Shown one piece after another: positions 11,187 through 22,010 of a stretch of 64,000 nt of DNA; the first letter of the stretch is position 1; every line of letters starts with the position of its first letter. This DNA comes from Zymoseptoria tritici IPO323 (Eukaryota; Ascomycota; Dothideomycetes; Mycosphaerellales; Mycosphaerellaceae). The DNA is taken from NCBI RefSeq assembly GCF_000219625.1, contig NC_018206.1, positions 1 through 64,000 on the forward strand, given 5' to 3'. The translations under genes and the position numbers were made by a program. Under the pieces are notes generated by a model. It did not search any database and was not told where the DNA came from. It saw only the letters and a program-made list of their open reading frames with translations.

Positions 11187-11268
11187 GTAGACAAAGGTAT
11201 TTAACCCTCTAAACCGGACTAAGTCCCTACCTTCTTTTACTTTTCCTAAAACCCTTCTACTCTCTATT
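10357..11268. other. RIPed intergenic DNA
   Basis: No start codons or open frames of note. Starts (ATG) and their complement are almost absent. It contains a heptanucleotide array at about 11096-11187. The last 60 bases are pyrimidine-rich and probably promote the 11269 gene. Confidence 0.6.
11096..11187. repeat. Heptanucleotide array, AGTAGAT
   Basis: About 13 consecutive units of agtagat with no spacer; a simple minisatellite. Confidence 0.9.
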
Positions 11269-11717
11269 ATGCCGTATACGTCCTCCCTTACTAAGGACTC
11301 TCTACTACTTACTCTAATTAGTAGTAGAGACTATAACATTATAGATATTATAAAGACTCTAAGAGAAACCTACTCGGAAGACCCGGCTACCCTTAAACTA
11401 CTAGATAAGCTAGAGTCTAGTATTAATCTATATAATCTAAAGAAGGAGTATACAATCTTTATAACCGGTATGTTATACTCTACTCTCTAGGTAGACTTAT
11501 ACTAACTAAGTATAAAGAGAATCGAGATACCGGGAACGTAAAGGAGAATATATCGAAGCTACTAGGTCGAGGTGTCTCTAAAGATACTCTGTCCGGAATC
11601 GAGCGAGGAATCTTAAAGGAACAGGTTCTTACTTTAAACATCGGTAAGACTCTTTATATATAGCTTATATTAACCCGAGGTCCTAACACTCTTATAGATC
11701 TTGCTCCGATATCCTAG
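11269..11717 (+). CDS. Small two/three-exon protein, 114 aa, subtelomeric small-protein family
   Basis: Exon 1 (11269-11467) ends in phase 1 inside a glycine codon after the segment LESSINLYNLKKEY; exon 2 starts at 11518 (VKENISKLLGRG...). The intron has GTATGT and TACTAAC. The frame can either end at 11663 or use a further intron (11644-11697) and end at 11717; both give 114 aa. The NLY.L core and the intron position match the genes at 14676, 17895 and 18432; the second exon again ends in charged helix. It is the most divergent member. Function unknown; no signal peptide or membrane segment. Confidence 0.58.
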
Positions 11718-12691
11718 GTAACTTAGCTAGTCCGAAGATATATATACGGGAGTCTAGGGTATTTAGTTACTTAGTTAGACGTTTTACCTAGAGGTATATA
11801 GTCTTTCTATTAGAAGGTCTCTTTAATCTACTATCTACGAGGCCTCCTATTATTACTATTATATTATAGTTCCTACGCTAGAATACTAGTCTATCTCGTA
11901 GGTTATAGTACGTATAGTATATAATAAAAATTTAGCTAGTAAACCCTAGAGGACGGCTATAGGTAACGTTCCCTAGTCTAGGTAAGACTTAGTAGTACTA
12001 GCCTATCCGAAGATGTTTCTTTACTAAGAGATATAACTTAAGCTTAGTCTAATCTAGTATAATACCTCGGATTAATTATTTATTTACCTAAGGAACTAAC
12101 TAAGTATATACGTTCCTAACTCTTTTATTCTATCTAACCCTAAGCTATAAGATTAATACCTAACTAGACTATCGGCTATAGTCTTAGAATAGCTAAGATT
12201 TAGTCTCTATTACCGGGTTTATATAAAAGAGCCTCTCCCGGAATATCCTATATCTATAGTATAGAAGGCTCGTAGTAGGAGTCTCTTAATTAAGGCGTAG
12301 AGTACCCTAACCCTACCTACTATCTACTAACCCTAGTAGTACCCTAAAGCTATAGTCTAGATTAGAGTAGAGGTACTAGTTATAAATTCTCCGGATAACT
12401 AAAGGTCGTCTAGCTTCTAGCTTCTTAACTATATAAGTTTATATCTAGTTATATACTAGGGATAGTAGTAGAGTAAACGCTAAGTAAGGCCTACCGATAC
12501 TTACTTTCTAACCGACCCCGCGTCTACTCTCTATGCTATATAGTAGCGCTCTATAATAACCCCCTACGAAAGTAGAGTATAAGATAAAGAGGCTTAGTAC
12601 CTATATTATTACTATAGCTATTATACTTAAAGGGATATAAAAGTAAGTAGTTATAGGGTAGAACAAACTCCGTACGCCTCTATAGAACTAC
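11718..12691. other. RIPed intergenic DNA
   Basis: No supported gene. Only two isolated start codons occur on the plus strand, each closed within eight codons. CA/TG-poor throughout except near the gene to the right. Confidence 0.55.
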
Positions 12692-13524
12692 CTATGCACC
12701 GTACTCGTTGCTCTCAAGCTGTAGAGTAGACGTATCTAATAAAATTAGTAAGGTAGCTAGTAGATATAGATATATAGTCTTACTTTCAAAGGCGTACGGC
12801 TGGCCCTGTGCAAAGTTAGGGCCTATAGGCCCTCCCGAATACTGTTCGGACGTTCCGAAAGGCTGGGAGAGCTCGTATGCCGTCGGGAAGGTTAAGGAGC
12901 CTAAGAATATTTAGAGAAAACTAAAGACTTTAAGGGTTTTAGAGGCCCTACTGTTATTTCCACCTCCGTATACCGGACCAGACCCTAACGACGGGTCGAA
13001 GAACGTTCCGACACATTGTCCGGACGGTATAGGGGGCTGGGAGAGGTCGTACGCAGTCGAGGAGGCCGAGGAATCTAGAGGAAATTAGTAAAAACTAAGG
13101 ATTTTAAGGGTTTTAGAGGCTATATAGTTACTTTCAGCTCCGTATACCGGACTAGACCCTGAAGACGGGTCGAAGAACGTTCCGATGTATTGTCCGGACG
13201 GTACGGTAGGCTGGGAGAGGTCGGTTATAGTAGAGGAGGCCGAGGAATCTAGAGGAAATTAGTAAAAACTAAGGGTTTTAAGACTATTAGAGGTACTACT
13301 ACTGTTTTGAGCTATTTTTAGCTCTTGTATCTCTTTGTCCCTTTGCTCGAGGAGTGTTTCGAGCTCTCGGATGCGGTCGTAGGCTCCCTGGATGCTTGTG
13401 TTCCTAGGGAAAGTAAGTACTAAGTAAGAGAAAGTAGTAGATATTTATCTTACTTAGATTGCCTTTGATTATAAGGCACGAATTTGGGGTGGTCTGCACC
13501 GCGTTTGTGACCGCACTTAGGCAT
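12692..13524 (-). CDS. Unknown 190-aa protein, six exons with three tandem paralogous exons
   Basis: Exons 13524-13454, 13403-13303, 13248-13132, 13074-12952, 12900-12784 and 12735-12692 join in frame (first intron phase 2, the rest phase 1). The N-terminus MPKCGHKRGADHPKF has a possible metal-binding Cys/His cluster. Exon 2 encodes a coiled coil (RIRELETLLEQRDKEIQELK). Exons 3, 4 and 5 (117, 123 and 117 nt, all phase 1-1) are diverged copies of one module around LSQP.VPSGQ..GTFFDPS.GS.PVYG; module plus intron is 174 bp. Unlike its flanks the gene keeps many CA/TG dinucleotides and Gln codons. In exon 4 the ancestral donor GTAAC has become ATAAC, and a GTAGG nine bases on restores splicing in frame. 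A plausible sister gene is at 19646-20282. Function unknown. Confidence 0.7.
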
Positions 13525-14675
13525 TGTAGAAGTGTTGTACTTGTAGTAGATAGGTATTATAAGGAACTATAGAGATAAGGAAGGAAAGGGATAGGTAAAG
13601 GAAGAACTAAGCTAGATATACTACGCTAGCTCCGTACTAAGCTACGGCTACTATTCCTAAAGCGGATAAGGGTACCCGAGAGGTAAGAATGAGTCACAAT
13701 CTATATATATATAGTACTAGTTATAAGCTAGTAGGGCTAGAGAGGGTCTAGAATAAGCTAAAGCCCTAATCCCGGCTTAGCTCGAGATAGGGCTAAATCT
13801 TAGCCCTAACGCCCTACCCTACATATATTCTATAGCGTATAAGGTCTTAAGAGCTCTTCTAGTAGATAGCTATAGTATCTTAGTCGAGCTATATAGTACT
13901 AGTAGTATATACTCTATATTAGTAGGTACTACCTCTGGACTTAAGGGTTCTATATCTTGTCTTAGCTTAAAGAGAATAATCTATATACCCTATACTACGT
14001 CTAGCCTATTTAAGCCTAGTAGAAGGTATTATATAGTGTCCTATCCTATAATATATATATATATATATAAATATAGTATACCGTAGCTCTACCTAGCCTA
14101 TACTCTAAATAACTATATAGTTTTAGACGGATCCCTCTTACTATATAGGTATTATAAACCTATATATAGTATCCCTAGAACCTTTCTTCTTAGCTATAGC
14201 AAATACTAGTCCTATACCTTATATAGATAATAATCTCTTAGAAGTACGGCTAGGTAGCTATATAGTACTATAATCCGGACCTATATCTATATATATAACC
14301 CTATAATATTACCCTACCCTATAGATAGAAACCCTATATAGCTTTACTCTAAAACGAGGCTAAGGTAGAGTCTACTAATCTAAGTATTCTATAGTATATA
14401 TCCCGAATATACTTCGGTCTATTATACTCTATACCCTATATACTACTAGCCCTATGACCGTAACTCTTTACCTAATATATATAGTATATAGGGAATAGAT
14501 TTAATAGATATAGGATATATAGCTAGACTCTATATCCTATAGCCTAGAAGGCGCTCGGATAATATAAGAAGGCCTAAACCGACGCTCTTTCTACCTATAA
14601 GTATTCTACGAGTATAGATCCTATACTCTACTTTACCTATCTTTTCTACTAATAAAGTAAAAGCTCTACTAATAG
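13525..14675. other. RIPed intergenic DNA
   Basis: No gene seen; the three start codons on the plus strand are closed within about 20 codons. TATA-rich tracts lie at 14050-14075 and 14280-14300. The 13525-13680 part is the likely promoter of the minus-strand gene to the left. Confidence 0.5.
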
Positions 14676-15039
14676 ATGGAACATCAAGATCTCTTTCTAT
14701 CCCTCTATCTCCCGCTAGAGCTATACCGCGTTCTCGAACGCCTTAGGGAAGAAACCCTACCCGAGAATATTCGAGAGGAAGTTAGGAGGCTTCGGGCAAG
14801 TCTAGTTAATCTATATATCTTAGAGAAGATTAAGGGTACCCTTATAGCCTATCTATAGCTTTGCGATATTACTAACTTAAGGACTAGGCTATAAGCAAAA
14901 GTTCTACCCGGGTCTTTACTACCTCGAAGAGCTAAAGAACGCACCGATCCTTAAAGACTCCCCGAGGAATTATAACTTTATTAAGGAGGAGATAGAGCGC
15001 TTTACTACCTTACCGGATCCTCGGCTACCTACTCTCTAG
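14676..15039 (+). CDS. Small two-exon protein, 103 aa, subtelomeric small-protein family
   Basis: Exons 14676-14835 and 14888-15039 join in phase 1 inside a glycine codon (donor GTACCC, branch TACTAAC, acceptor CTAG). The first half reads LPLELYRVLERLREE, then a helix with RASLVNLYILEKIKG at the splice; the second half ends in NFIKEEIERFTTL. The same order (P..L...L+R(I/L), LY.L...G|, (I)..EI.RL) is found at 15300, 17895 and 18432. Helical, charged, without a signal peptide; likely a small cytosolic or nuclear protein (inference). Known function: none recognised. Confidence 0.68.
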
Positions 15040-15299
15040 ATATAGAATTAATAGCTATCTAAGGCTACGTCTATTCTACTATACTAGGAATATCTCCTAC
15101 CCTACTCTACTACTAGCTTATCTCGGGTAAGTAAGATAACTATACCCTTTACTTTACTAAAGATTATATCCAAATCTCTTCTTCCTATTACTAAGATTAG
15201 TAGGGACCGGGAACCCTCTCTACTCTAGGATACTATAAGCCGATTGCCCTATTTAATAATATAAAGAGAAAGAAAGAGTAATAGAGTAAGAGAGAAGCG

Positions 15300-15709
15300 A
15301 TGTCTATTGTAGGATACCCTAGCTTCGAGGTAGACTATACTATACTAACCCTATATAGAGCGAGCGAGTCCTTATTAACTATCCCTTTAGAATTCCTAAG
15401 AGAACATTTATAATTCTCGACGAAATAGACCGGGAGTCTCTACCTCTAGGACACTACGCGCCGCGGCTAGTACGGCAATTTACGAAGGTTGTCTATATGC
15501 TTTATATTAAGGCTGTTCTTCTTAGTAAGTATTAAGTAAGAGAGTATAAGAAGACCCGAGCTTATATAACTATAGACGAGAGAAACCTTAGAGACCCGCT
15601 CGAATTCCTACCGAGTCTCGAAGGCTATATTACGACGGACGAGCATAATATTCTTCTAAACGAGATAGATAGACTACGAACAACAGTTCGAGAGGAAGAG
15701 ATAGTCTAG
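15300..15709 (+). CDS. Small three-exon protein, 102 aa, subtelomeric small-protein family
   Basis: Exon 1 is a 9-nt start exon (15300-15308, Met-Ser-Ile) spliced in phase 0 to 15359-15524, then in phase 1 to 15576-15709. Residues FRIPKRTFIILDEID parallel IPKRLLTSLERLI of the 17895 gene. KVVYMLYIKAVLL precedes the phase-1 intron, and the last exon (LRDPLEFLPSLEGYITTDE, then LLNEIDRLR) parallels LGEPLEYLRRLEDNLTPEE and IEIRRL there. The tiny first exon is the weakest part: the 50-nt intron 15309-15358 has a good branch site, but another start cannot be excluded. Confidence 0.64.
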
Positions 15710-16523
15710 CCTAGTAGGATTATAGGGAGGATAAAATTAAAAGAGTCTATCTTAGAAGGAGGGTCTATATAAGTATAGAGAGAGATTAGCTAGTTATAAG
15801 ATAAGTCTATCTATAAGAGCTAGGGCGGATATTATACTAGACTACTATTCTAAGCTACTACGGGATATAGGCTAGGGGGAATATAGGAGTAGAGAGTAAA
15901 ATATATAAGACATAGGTTATAATATATAGGATTCTAACCCTAGGGCCTTTATAAACATTAGTTAGTAGAGTTTTAAATATCGGGTAGTTAGATAATAGCT
16001 CCGGCTATTATTTAGGAGTAGACTTTAGTACCCTACCGCGTATATCTATTACTTACGTAAACGACTCGTATAAGAGCTAGCGTATAATCGTTCGAGAGCA
16101 GTAGGGCGCTTACGTTAATATATAAGTAGCTTAAGGATATAGTTATTATCTTCGCGGCGGCTACTAGAGATAAGGTAGAAGTAGTAAAATACTCCTAGAG
16201 TAAGTAGCTCTTTATCGCTACCTTATAGTAGAGGCTTCTAATCGTAACTATATAGACCTCTATACTATATAGTAGACGCTAGTAAGTTCTTATTAATAGT
16301 ATCTTACTCGAGCCTACTCTTTATCTTTATATATTACTAGTACCCTATATTTTAGCCCTTTAGGAATACTATGTATACTAGAGTCCCTAGACTGTTTCTA
16401 TACGTCTCTCCCTATATAACCTTTCTATATCCTACTTCCTAAGTAATTACCCGTAGTCCCTAACTCTATAATACCCTAAAATAATACTATAGACCCCTAG
16501 GAAACCCCCGTTATAAGACCGTC
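15710..16523. other. RIPed DNA, possible transposon relic
   Basis: No intact frame. Around 16050-16250 the plus strand reads a peptide-like stretch broken by several TAG codons, the pattern expected of a RIP-killed transposon frame, but no family motif can be named. Confidence 0.4.
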
Positions 16524-16837
16524 CTATCTATATAGGGGTGCACGGTCGTTAAGCATCCGGTATTTGCTCTTCGGAGGGCCGTATATATAGTTCTCTACCT
16601 TAATATCCTTTATAAGGTCGCGTATCTTCTCCTATATCTTAGGGTCCTTAGTATTAAGAATACCTTTAGAAAAGGCGTACGATATCCTAAGATCTCCTTA
16701 TAGAGACGTTAGTAGGGTTTATATATAGCTACTATATACGTACGGACGCTCCGTGCGATAGCTTCTCTTACTACCTCCGGTATCGGAACGCGGACGTCCT
16801 TCTTAGTATCTCGAGCTATAGATCCGGAGGCCGCCCT
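16524..16837 (-). pseudogene. Decayed spliced gene fragment
   Basis: On the minus strand a frame opening with RAASGSIARDTKKDV runs into a good intron (GTACGT...CTACTAACG...AAG, 47 nt), continues DLRISYAFSKG, meets one in-frame TAG, and stays open for 38 more codons to SKYRMLNDRAPLYR. No start codon is found for at least 1 kb upstream, consistent with ATG having become ATA by RIP. A possible intron at 16884-16845 precedes it. Family unknown. Confidence 0.45.
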
Positions 16838-17894
16838 CTTACTCCGAGTAGAAGAGCGTAGAGTAGGCCCTACTTACTGTTTCGAAGCGCGATCGGTAGT
16901 AGAAGACCCGGAGGAAGACACTAGATACTATTAGACCCTAAGTAGTAGATAATATAGTAGGTCCCTCTATACTTTCTAGAAATAGTATTCTAGCTTTAAG
17001 AACCGAGAGAGAGCTTATATCTCTAGATAGTAGAGATACGTAGGGGAGATAGTAGTAGTAGCAAGGCGTTCTATATCTCTTCTTCCTAAGATAGATAGAG
17101 AAGAAAGAGAATAGAGGAGAGTAATTATTATAGAAAGACTATAGGTAGATAGCGGTAGTTATGTAGCGGAAGTCCTAACGAAGACCTAACCCGAACCGGT
17201 AATATATATATTATAACCTATATATCCCGTTACCTAAGCCGTAGAGTATATAGGTATAAAGACTATATATTATATAGGGTATAAGGATACCTCTAGAAGT
17301 AATTATACTCTATAGAACCCCGAGGCCCGGCGCTCTATTAAGTAGTATATACTATACCTCCTAGAATAGTATATCCTTAGCGTAGGATAGGTCTAAATAT
17401 ACAAAGCGCTACTACTCTCTATAGTATACGAGTCCTAAGTAGATATAGACCTATAAGAAGAATATATCTAGTATATAATACTAGACCCTAGCCCGGTCTA
17501 GGTTACTATAGAGTATAGTACGCCCTAAGATATCTACTACTATCCTATGTTAGTATAGGCTAGACCGTAGCCTAGAGAGCCTCTAGATATAGGTGTTAGA
17601 GGTACTCTATATAGGATAAACCCTAAACCCTAAGCTATATACCCTAAGGCCGTCTAGGCTTTACGTTTAGTATTTTGCTCTAGATATATATACCCTATAT
17701 TATATAGCTCATAGATATATAGTATACGCTATAGTACTTCTATAGCTAATATAATATACTATATATTCGATACCCTACCTAAGGTACTTAAAAGCCTCCG
17801 AACCCGCCTACTTATAGAATATTTATCTTTACTACCTAGAGTACGCTAAGTACTACTACTAAACCCTACTACTATACTATACCTAAAGTATTAG
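16838..17894. other. RIPed intergenic DNA
   Basis: No gene seen. Rich in ctatata and tagtag words; the few ATGs close at once. The last 100 bases (ctactacta runs) probably promote the 17895 gene. Confidence 0.5.
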
Positions 17895-18228
17895 ATGGAC
17901 GAGATTGACGTTACGTACTATATCGGGATACCAAAAAGGCTTCTTACTAGCCTCGAGCGACTTATTAACGATCCTAATAATACGCCGGAAGCTACGGATA
18001 AGGCTAAGCAGTTTAAGGAGCGGATTATCTGTCTATATCTCCGAGAGCGCTTTATCGGTAAGTCTTAGCCGAATAAGAAACCTAGATAATATTCTAATAG
18101 GTCTAGATATATCTACAAGACTAGGAGAGCCCCTCGAGTATCTCCGCCGCCTAGAGGATAACCTAACGCCGGAGGAAGAGGATAGACTACGTATCGAGAT
18201 TAGGCGTCTTATTCGTCTTAGGTACTAA
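17895..18228 (+). CDS. Small two-exon protein, 96 aa, subtelomeric small-protein family
   Basis: Exons 17895-18057 and 18101-18228 join in phase 1 inside a glycine codon (donor GTAAGT, acceptor CTAATAG). Product: IPKRLLTSLERLI near residue 13, KERIICLYLRERFIG at the splice, then GEPLEYLRRLEDNLTPEEED and a basic helix IEIRRLIRLRY. It is the clearest match to the 15300 gene. A 107-codon frame starting at 17905 in another frame reads through the intron and uses the same stop; the spliced model is preferred because it has consensus splice sites and family similarity on both sides of the intron. Confidence 0.7.
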
Positions 18229-18431
18229 AGAGCACCCTAACTACTACTCTAATACCTCCTTCTATTTAATCGAGTTACGGTTACTCTACCTATTCTATAA
18301 AGGAATAGAACTCCTCTTAGTACTAAATAGGCTTAATAGAATGCCTAAGGTAGGTACATTTTCTAAGAGCCTAATACTAGATAGCTAATATTCTCTAGTA
18401 CTTTCTACTACCGATAGAAGTAACGACTAGA

Positions 18432-18715
18432 ATGCCTACGGATCTCTACTTTATTCTAGATAGAATACGAGAAGAATGTAGACAGACTAGCGACGAGACT
18501 CTAGCTAAGGAATTCGAGCAAGTAGTAAAGAACCTCTACTTTAAACTACGGTTAAACGGTATTATTCCTCTATATCCCTAACAAACGTCTTATACTAATA
18601 CGGGTAAGCTATTATAGGAACCGAACAGCCTCTAATAATGTTAGATAGATATATATTTGATCTTACGTCGGAAGAGTTTCTACTTATTAAGGAGGAGATC
18701 GAGAGGCTAAGTTAA
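18432..18715 (+). CDS. Small two-exon protein, 74 aa, subtelomeric small-protein family
   Basis: Exons 18432-18558 and 18618-18715 join in phase 1 inside a glycine codon; the intron has GTATTA and TACTAAT. Shortest member: MPTDLYFILDRIREE, VVKNLYFKLRLNG at the splice, then LTSEEFLLIKEEIERLS. The C-terminus shares KEEIER with the 14676 gene. It lies about 200 bp downstream of the 17895 gene on the same strand, suggesting tandem duplication followed by divergence. Function unknown. Confidence 0.67.
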
Positions 18716-19645
18716 AGTACTACGAGGATACCCTAATATCGAGAGTCTTAATAGATATAGTATAAAGGAAGAAATGGTATATCGAGGAGAAAGAGGATAG
18801 GTACTAAACTAGGCTAAACTTTTCTATCTACTTACTCTATCGGTCTAAGAGAATACTAAGGTAATAAGGTATCTAGGTCGAAGATAGTTATCCGACTAGC
18901 GCTATATACGCTATTAGGGGAGATATAAGGACTATATTAAGAGATAGGGGGACTATATCGGGAGACCTAGGACCTACTAGATATAGCTCGAACCCTAGAA
19001 ACGAAATAGGGCACCCTACGTAGTATATTACGGGCTATTCTATCTATATATATAATAGGGATATAAGGGCCTCGACTCCCCTTCGTAGATAGATTACTTA
19101 GCTTTATAACCCTTTATCTACTTATTTGTTCTAATAGTTATAAGCCTAGAAGTAGTAGTAGCATAGATAGATAGTATATATATCTTAGTATAATATATAT
19201 AAACGAGCTATCGGTCGAGGTAATTAATAAGCTATTATCTAAGGAAGTTAATAGATACTTAGTCTCTCTACCGTATATAACTCTAACGTCTAGAGGTACT
19301 AGAGCTTTAATATACTAGGTACTACCTTATTAATCTAGGGTTACTTAATAGTCTAGATAACCTTAGTATATAGGAGAGTAGATAAGAGCTAGTATAAGGT
19401 AGAACCGGTAGGAGGCTTCCCTCGTTTCGGTTTTAATACCTATAACTTCCGGATATTATAATAAGACGTAGAGCCGGGCTATAGGTATAAGATTAAAAAG
19501 TAAACGAGTTAATATACTAATAAAGAGTTCTAGATAACTAAAAGATACTATAGTAGAGGATAGAGCCTAAGATAGGCCGTCTAGAAGGAAAGTTTCACCC
19601 TAACGCCTTAAATTTCAATCTCTACCCTTAGATCTACTAGTATAT
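18716..19645. other. RIPed DNA without supported gene
   Basis: Long plus-strand stretches between about 19190 and 19600 are interrupted only by TAG and TAA, the look of a RIP-killed frame, but no protein family is recognisable. Confidence 0.4.
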
Positions 19646-20282
19646 CTACTCTAGATCCATAGGCTCTACGAATTCGTCGATCGGGTACTCGATAGAGAGC
19701 ATTGGATCCTCTGCTCCCTGTTTGAAAGGGGCCTTAGGCACCTGTTCTTCCAACGTCTCTATAAAAGTATTAGTAAAGATATAAGTATATTATAAGATAG
19801 GGGAGGCTTACTCATCTGGTAGTAAAGGGCCGCGGTCTCTTGCTGCGCGTAGAAGACTGTTTCGTGTGCGTAAGCTATAATATATATTAGTTTATTAAGT
19901 AGAATAGGTCTAGAGAGTAGACCTACCTAGAGAAGCTTCTAGCTCCTCTATCTTCTTACGGCTGGCTTCCTCTTGCTCTCTCTTCTCTTGTTCGATCTGT
20001 GCGATGCGAGCAGTCGTAGACTCTATTATATATGTTAGTTTATATAGTAGAACAGGTCTAGGTAGTAGACCTACCTAGAAGAGCATTTAGCTCTTCTGTT
20101 TTCTTCTTGTTCTGTTCTTCTTGTTCTTTGTTGTGTACAAGGCATATCGGGATTAGGATCTTGCTCGGGTCTACCGTAGACCACTCCTTGTAGGCCTTTG
20201 TAGGCTCGGTCTGTGTTCTTGGGCTCCTAGTACTATTAGTAAAGAAAGAGTAGTAGAAGAAGTCTTCTTACCTGAGTAGCAT
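19646..20282 (-). CDS. Unknown 144-aa coiled-coil protein, five exons
   Basis: Exons 20282-20272, 20226-20075, 20022-19927, 19874-19812 and 19758-19646 give one open frame (first intron phase 2, then phase 1 three times), each with a consensus donor and branch site. The middle is coiled coil, in two repeated units ending TEELNALL and IEELEASL, each followed by almost the same intron (GTAGGTCTACT...CTAA(C/T)ATATAT(A/T)ATAG). A tail with acidic residues (FVEPMDLE) ends the protein. CA/TG and Gln codons are retained, unlike the flanking DNA. Intron phases and overall design match the 12692-13524 gene. Function unknown; a self-associating structural or regulatory role is only an inference from the coiled coil. 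Confidence 0.75.
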
Positions 20283-21194
20283 TTTGGCTGTGTTGTTGTA
20301 GAAGAAAGGAAGAGAAAGAGAAGGAGAGTAAGCGCTACGTATATGCGTACGTAGCGGACATCAAGGTAGGGTCTAGCTATAGCTATCCTAGCTAAGAAAG
20401 CTCTAAAACAGAGAGAGGGCGCGTAGAGGGAACGTATCTCGCTCTACGTATAGCCTACTAAGGATGTTAGTAAAAATATGTTTATTAGGGTTATATTTAA
20501 CCCTAACGCGTAAGATTTCATTAGGTATACCCTAATACCTACCCTACTTCTATAGTAGTAAGCGGTTTTATCCGGTTTACCCGAGCTAAGACTTCTAGCT
20601 AATTATAAGTTACGTAAGCAACCTGTTACACTACTATACTTATTTATATTATAATTTAGTCCTAAAGACGTAATCCTAAGCCCTAACACTACCTATATAC
20701 CGCTAGATAGTATTAAAAGGTAAGGGTTGTCCCCGATAATGACAGGGATTAGGAGGCTGGATTCTTACTGCGATTAGACTTTTATAGTACACTTTAGATT
20801 TTGTTTCAAAAAGTAGAGTATTAAGTCTATATTATATCCAAATTTCAGCTTAAAGGCTCTTAAAACGGTTCCGTAATAAATTTCCGAAGTTAATACCCGG
20901 ATTTTACCTCGGGTCCGAAGTAGATATTTAGCTATCCTACCTTATAAACCCTACTCCTACGAGTCTTAGGGACTAGTTTTATATAGTTTATAAGTTCTAA
21001 GGCTTTTTAAACACCTCCCTAAAGTTGTAGGGATAAGTAATAGAATATAAGAGTTATACGAGTAACGGTATCTAGTATACGACCTTTTACTATAGTATAA
21101 TATTCTAAGATACCCTAAGAGAGACCGTACTAAGGTTCTTCTAGACCTCTTTTAACCCCTCCTATCGATTTACTTTAGTAGATATAGGTATAGC
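20283..21194. other. RIPed intergenic DNA with a less-RIPed patch
   Basis: No gene supported. 20283-20420 is the promoter side of the minus-strand coiled-coil gene. A patch at about 20710-20810 keeps CA/TG, but only short frames occur. Confidence 0.5.
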
Positions 21195-22010
21195 TATAGT
21201 CTAGACGTCTTATCGAGGTATAGAAGAGTAACCTATTCGCGCTTCCCTTTACCTTTTGCCGTATATATTATAAGACAAGACGAACTAAGAGATACTATAG
21301 TAGGTTACTTCTATAGTAATTCGTACCCGTAGAATCGAGTCCTACAATAAAATCGAGGTGCTCCCGTAGTATAGACGTCTTATCGAGGTGTAGACGAGTA
21401 ATAGACTCGCACTTCCTTATACCTTTTACTATATATATTATAGGACAAGACCGACTAAGAGATACTATAGTAGATTGTTTCTAGAGTAATTCGTGCCCGT
21501 AGAATCGATTCCTACAATAAAATCGAGGTGCTCCCGTAGTATAGACGTCTTATCGAGGTATAGACGAGTAATAGACTCGCACTTCCTTATACCTTTTACT
21601 ATATATATTATAGGACAAGACCGACTAAGAGATACTATAGTAGATTGTTTCTAGAGTAATTCGTGCCCGTAGAATCGATTCCTACGATAAAATCGAGGTG
21701 CTCCCGTAGTATAGACGTCTTATCGAGGTACAGACGAGTAATAGACCTATACTTCATTATACCTTTTACCGTATATATTATAGGACAAGACCGACTAAGA
21801 GAGACTTAAGTAGATTGTTTCTAGAGTAATTCGTACCCGTAGAATCGATTCCTACGATAAAATCGAGGTGCTCCCGTAGTATAGACGTCTTATCGAGGTA
21901 TAGACGAGTAATAGACCCGCGCTTCCCTTTACCTTTTGCCGTATATATTATAAGCCAAGACCTACTAAAAGATACTATAGTAGGGTACTTTTAAACTAAA
22001 GTAAACCCTA
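21195..22010. repeat. 170-bp satellite, five tandem copies
   Basis: The anchor agacgtcttatcgaggt recurs at 21203, 21373, 21543, 21713 and 21883, exactly 170 bp apart. Copies 2-4 are nearly identical; the first and last are more diverged. AT-rich with few CA/TG. The minus strand is open through much of each unit, but 170 is not a multiple of three. Confidence 0.93.

Noticed and set aside
11096..11187. Possible CRISPR-like array
   Set aside because: Units are contiguous 7-mers without spacers, in a eukaryotic genome.
12708..12914. Plus-strand 68-codon frame
   Set aside because: Antisense to exon 5 and intron of the six-exon minus-strand gene.
17905..18228. Single-exon 107-codon frame
   Set aside because: It starts out of frame within the spliced gene and reads through a consensus intron; the spliced product matches the family on both sides.
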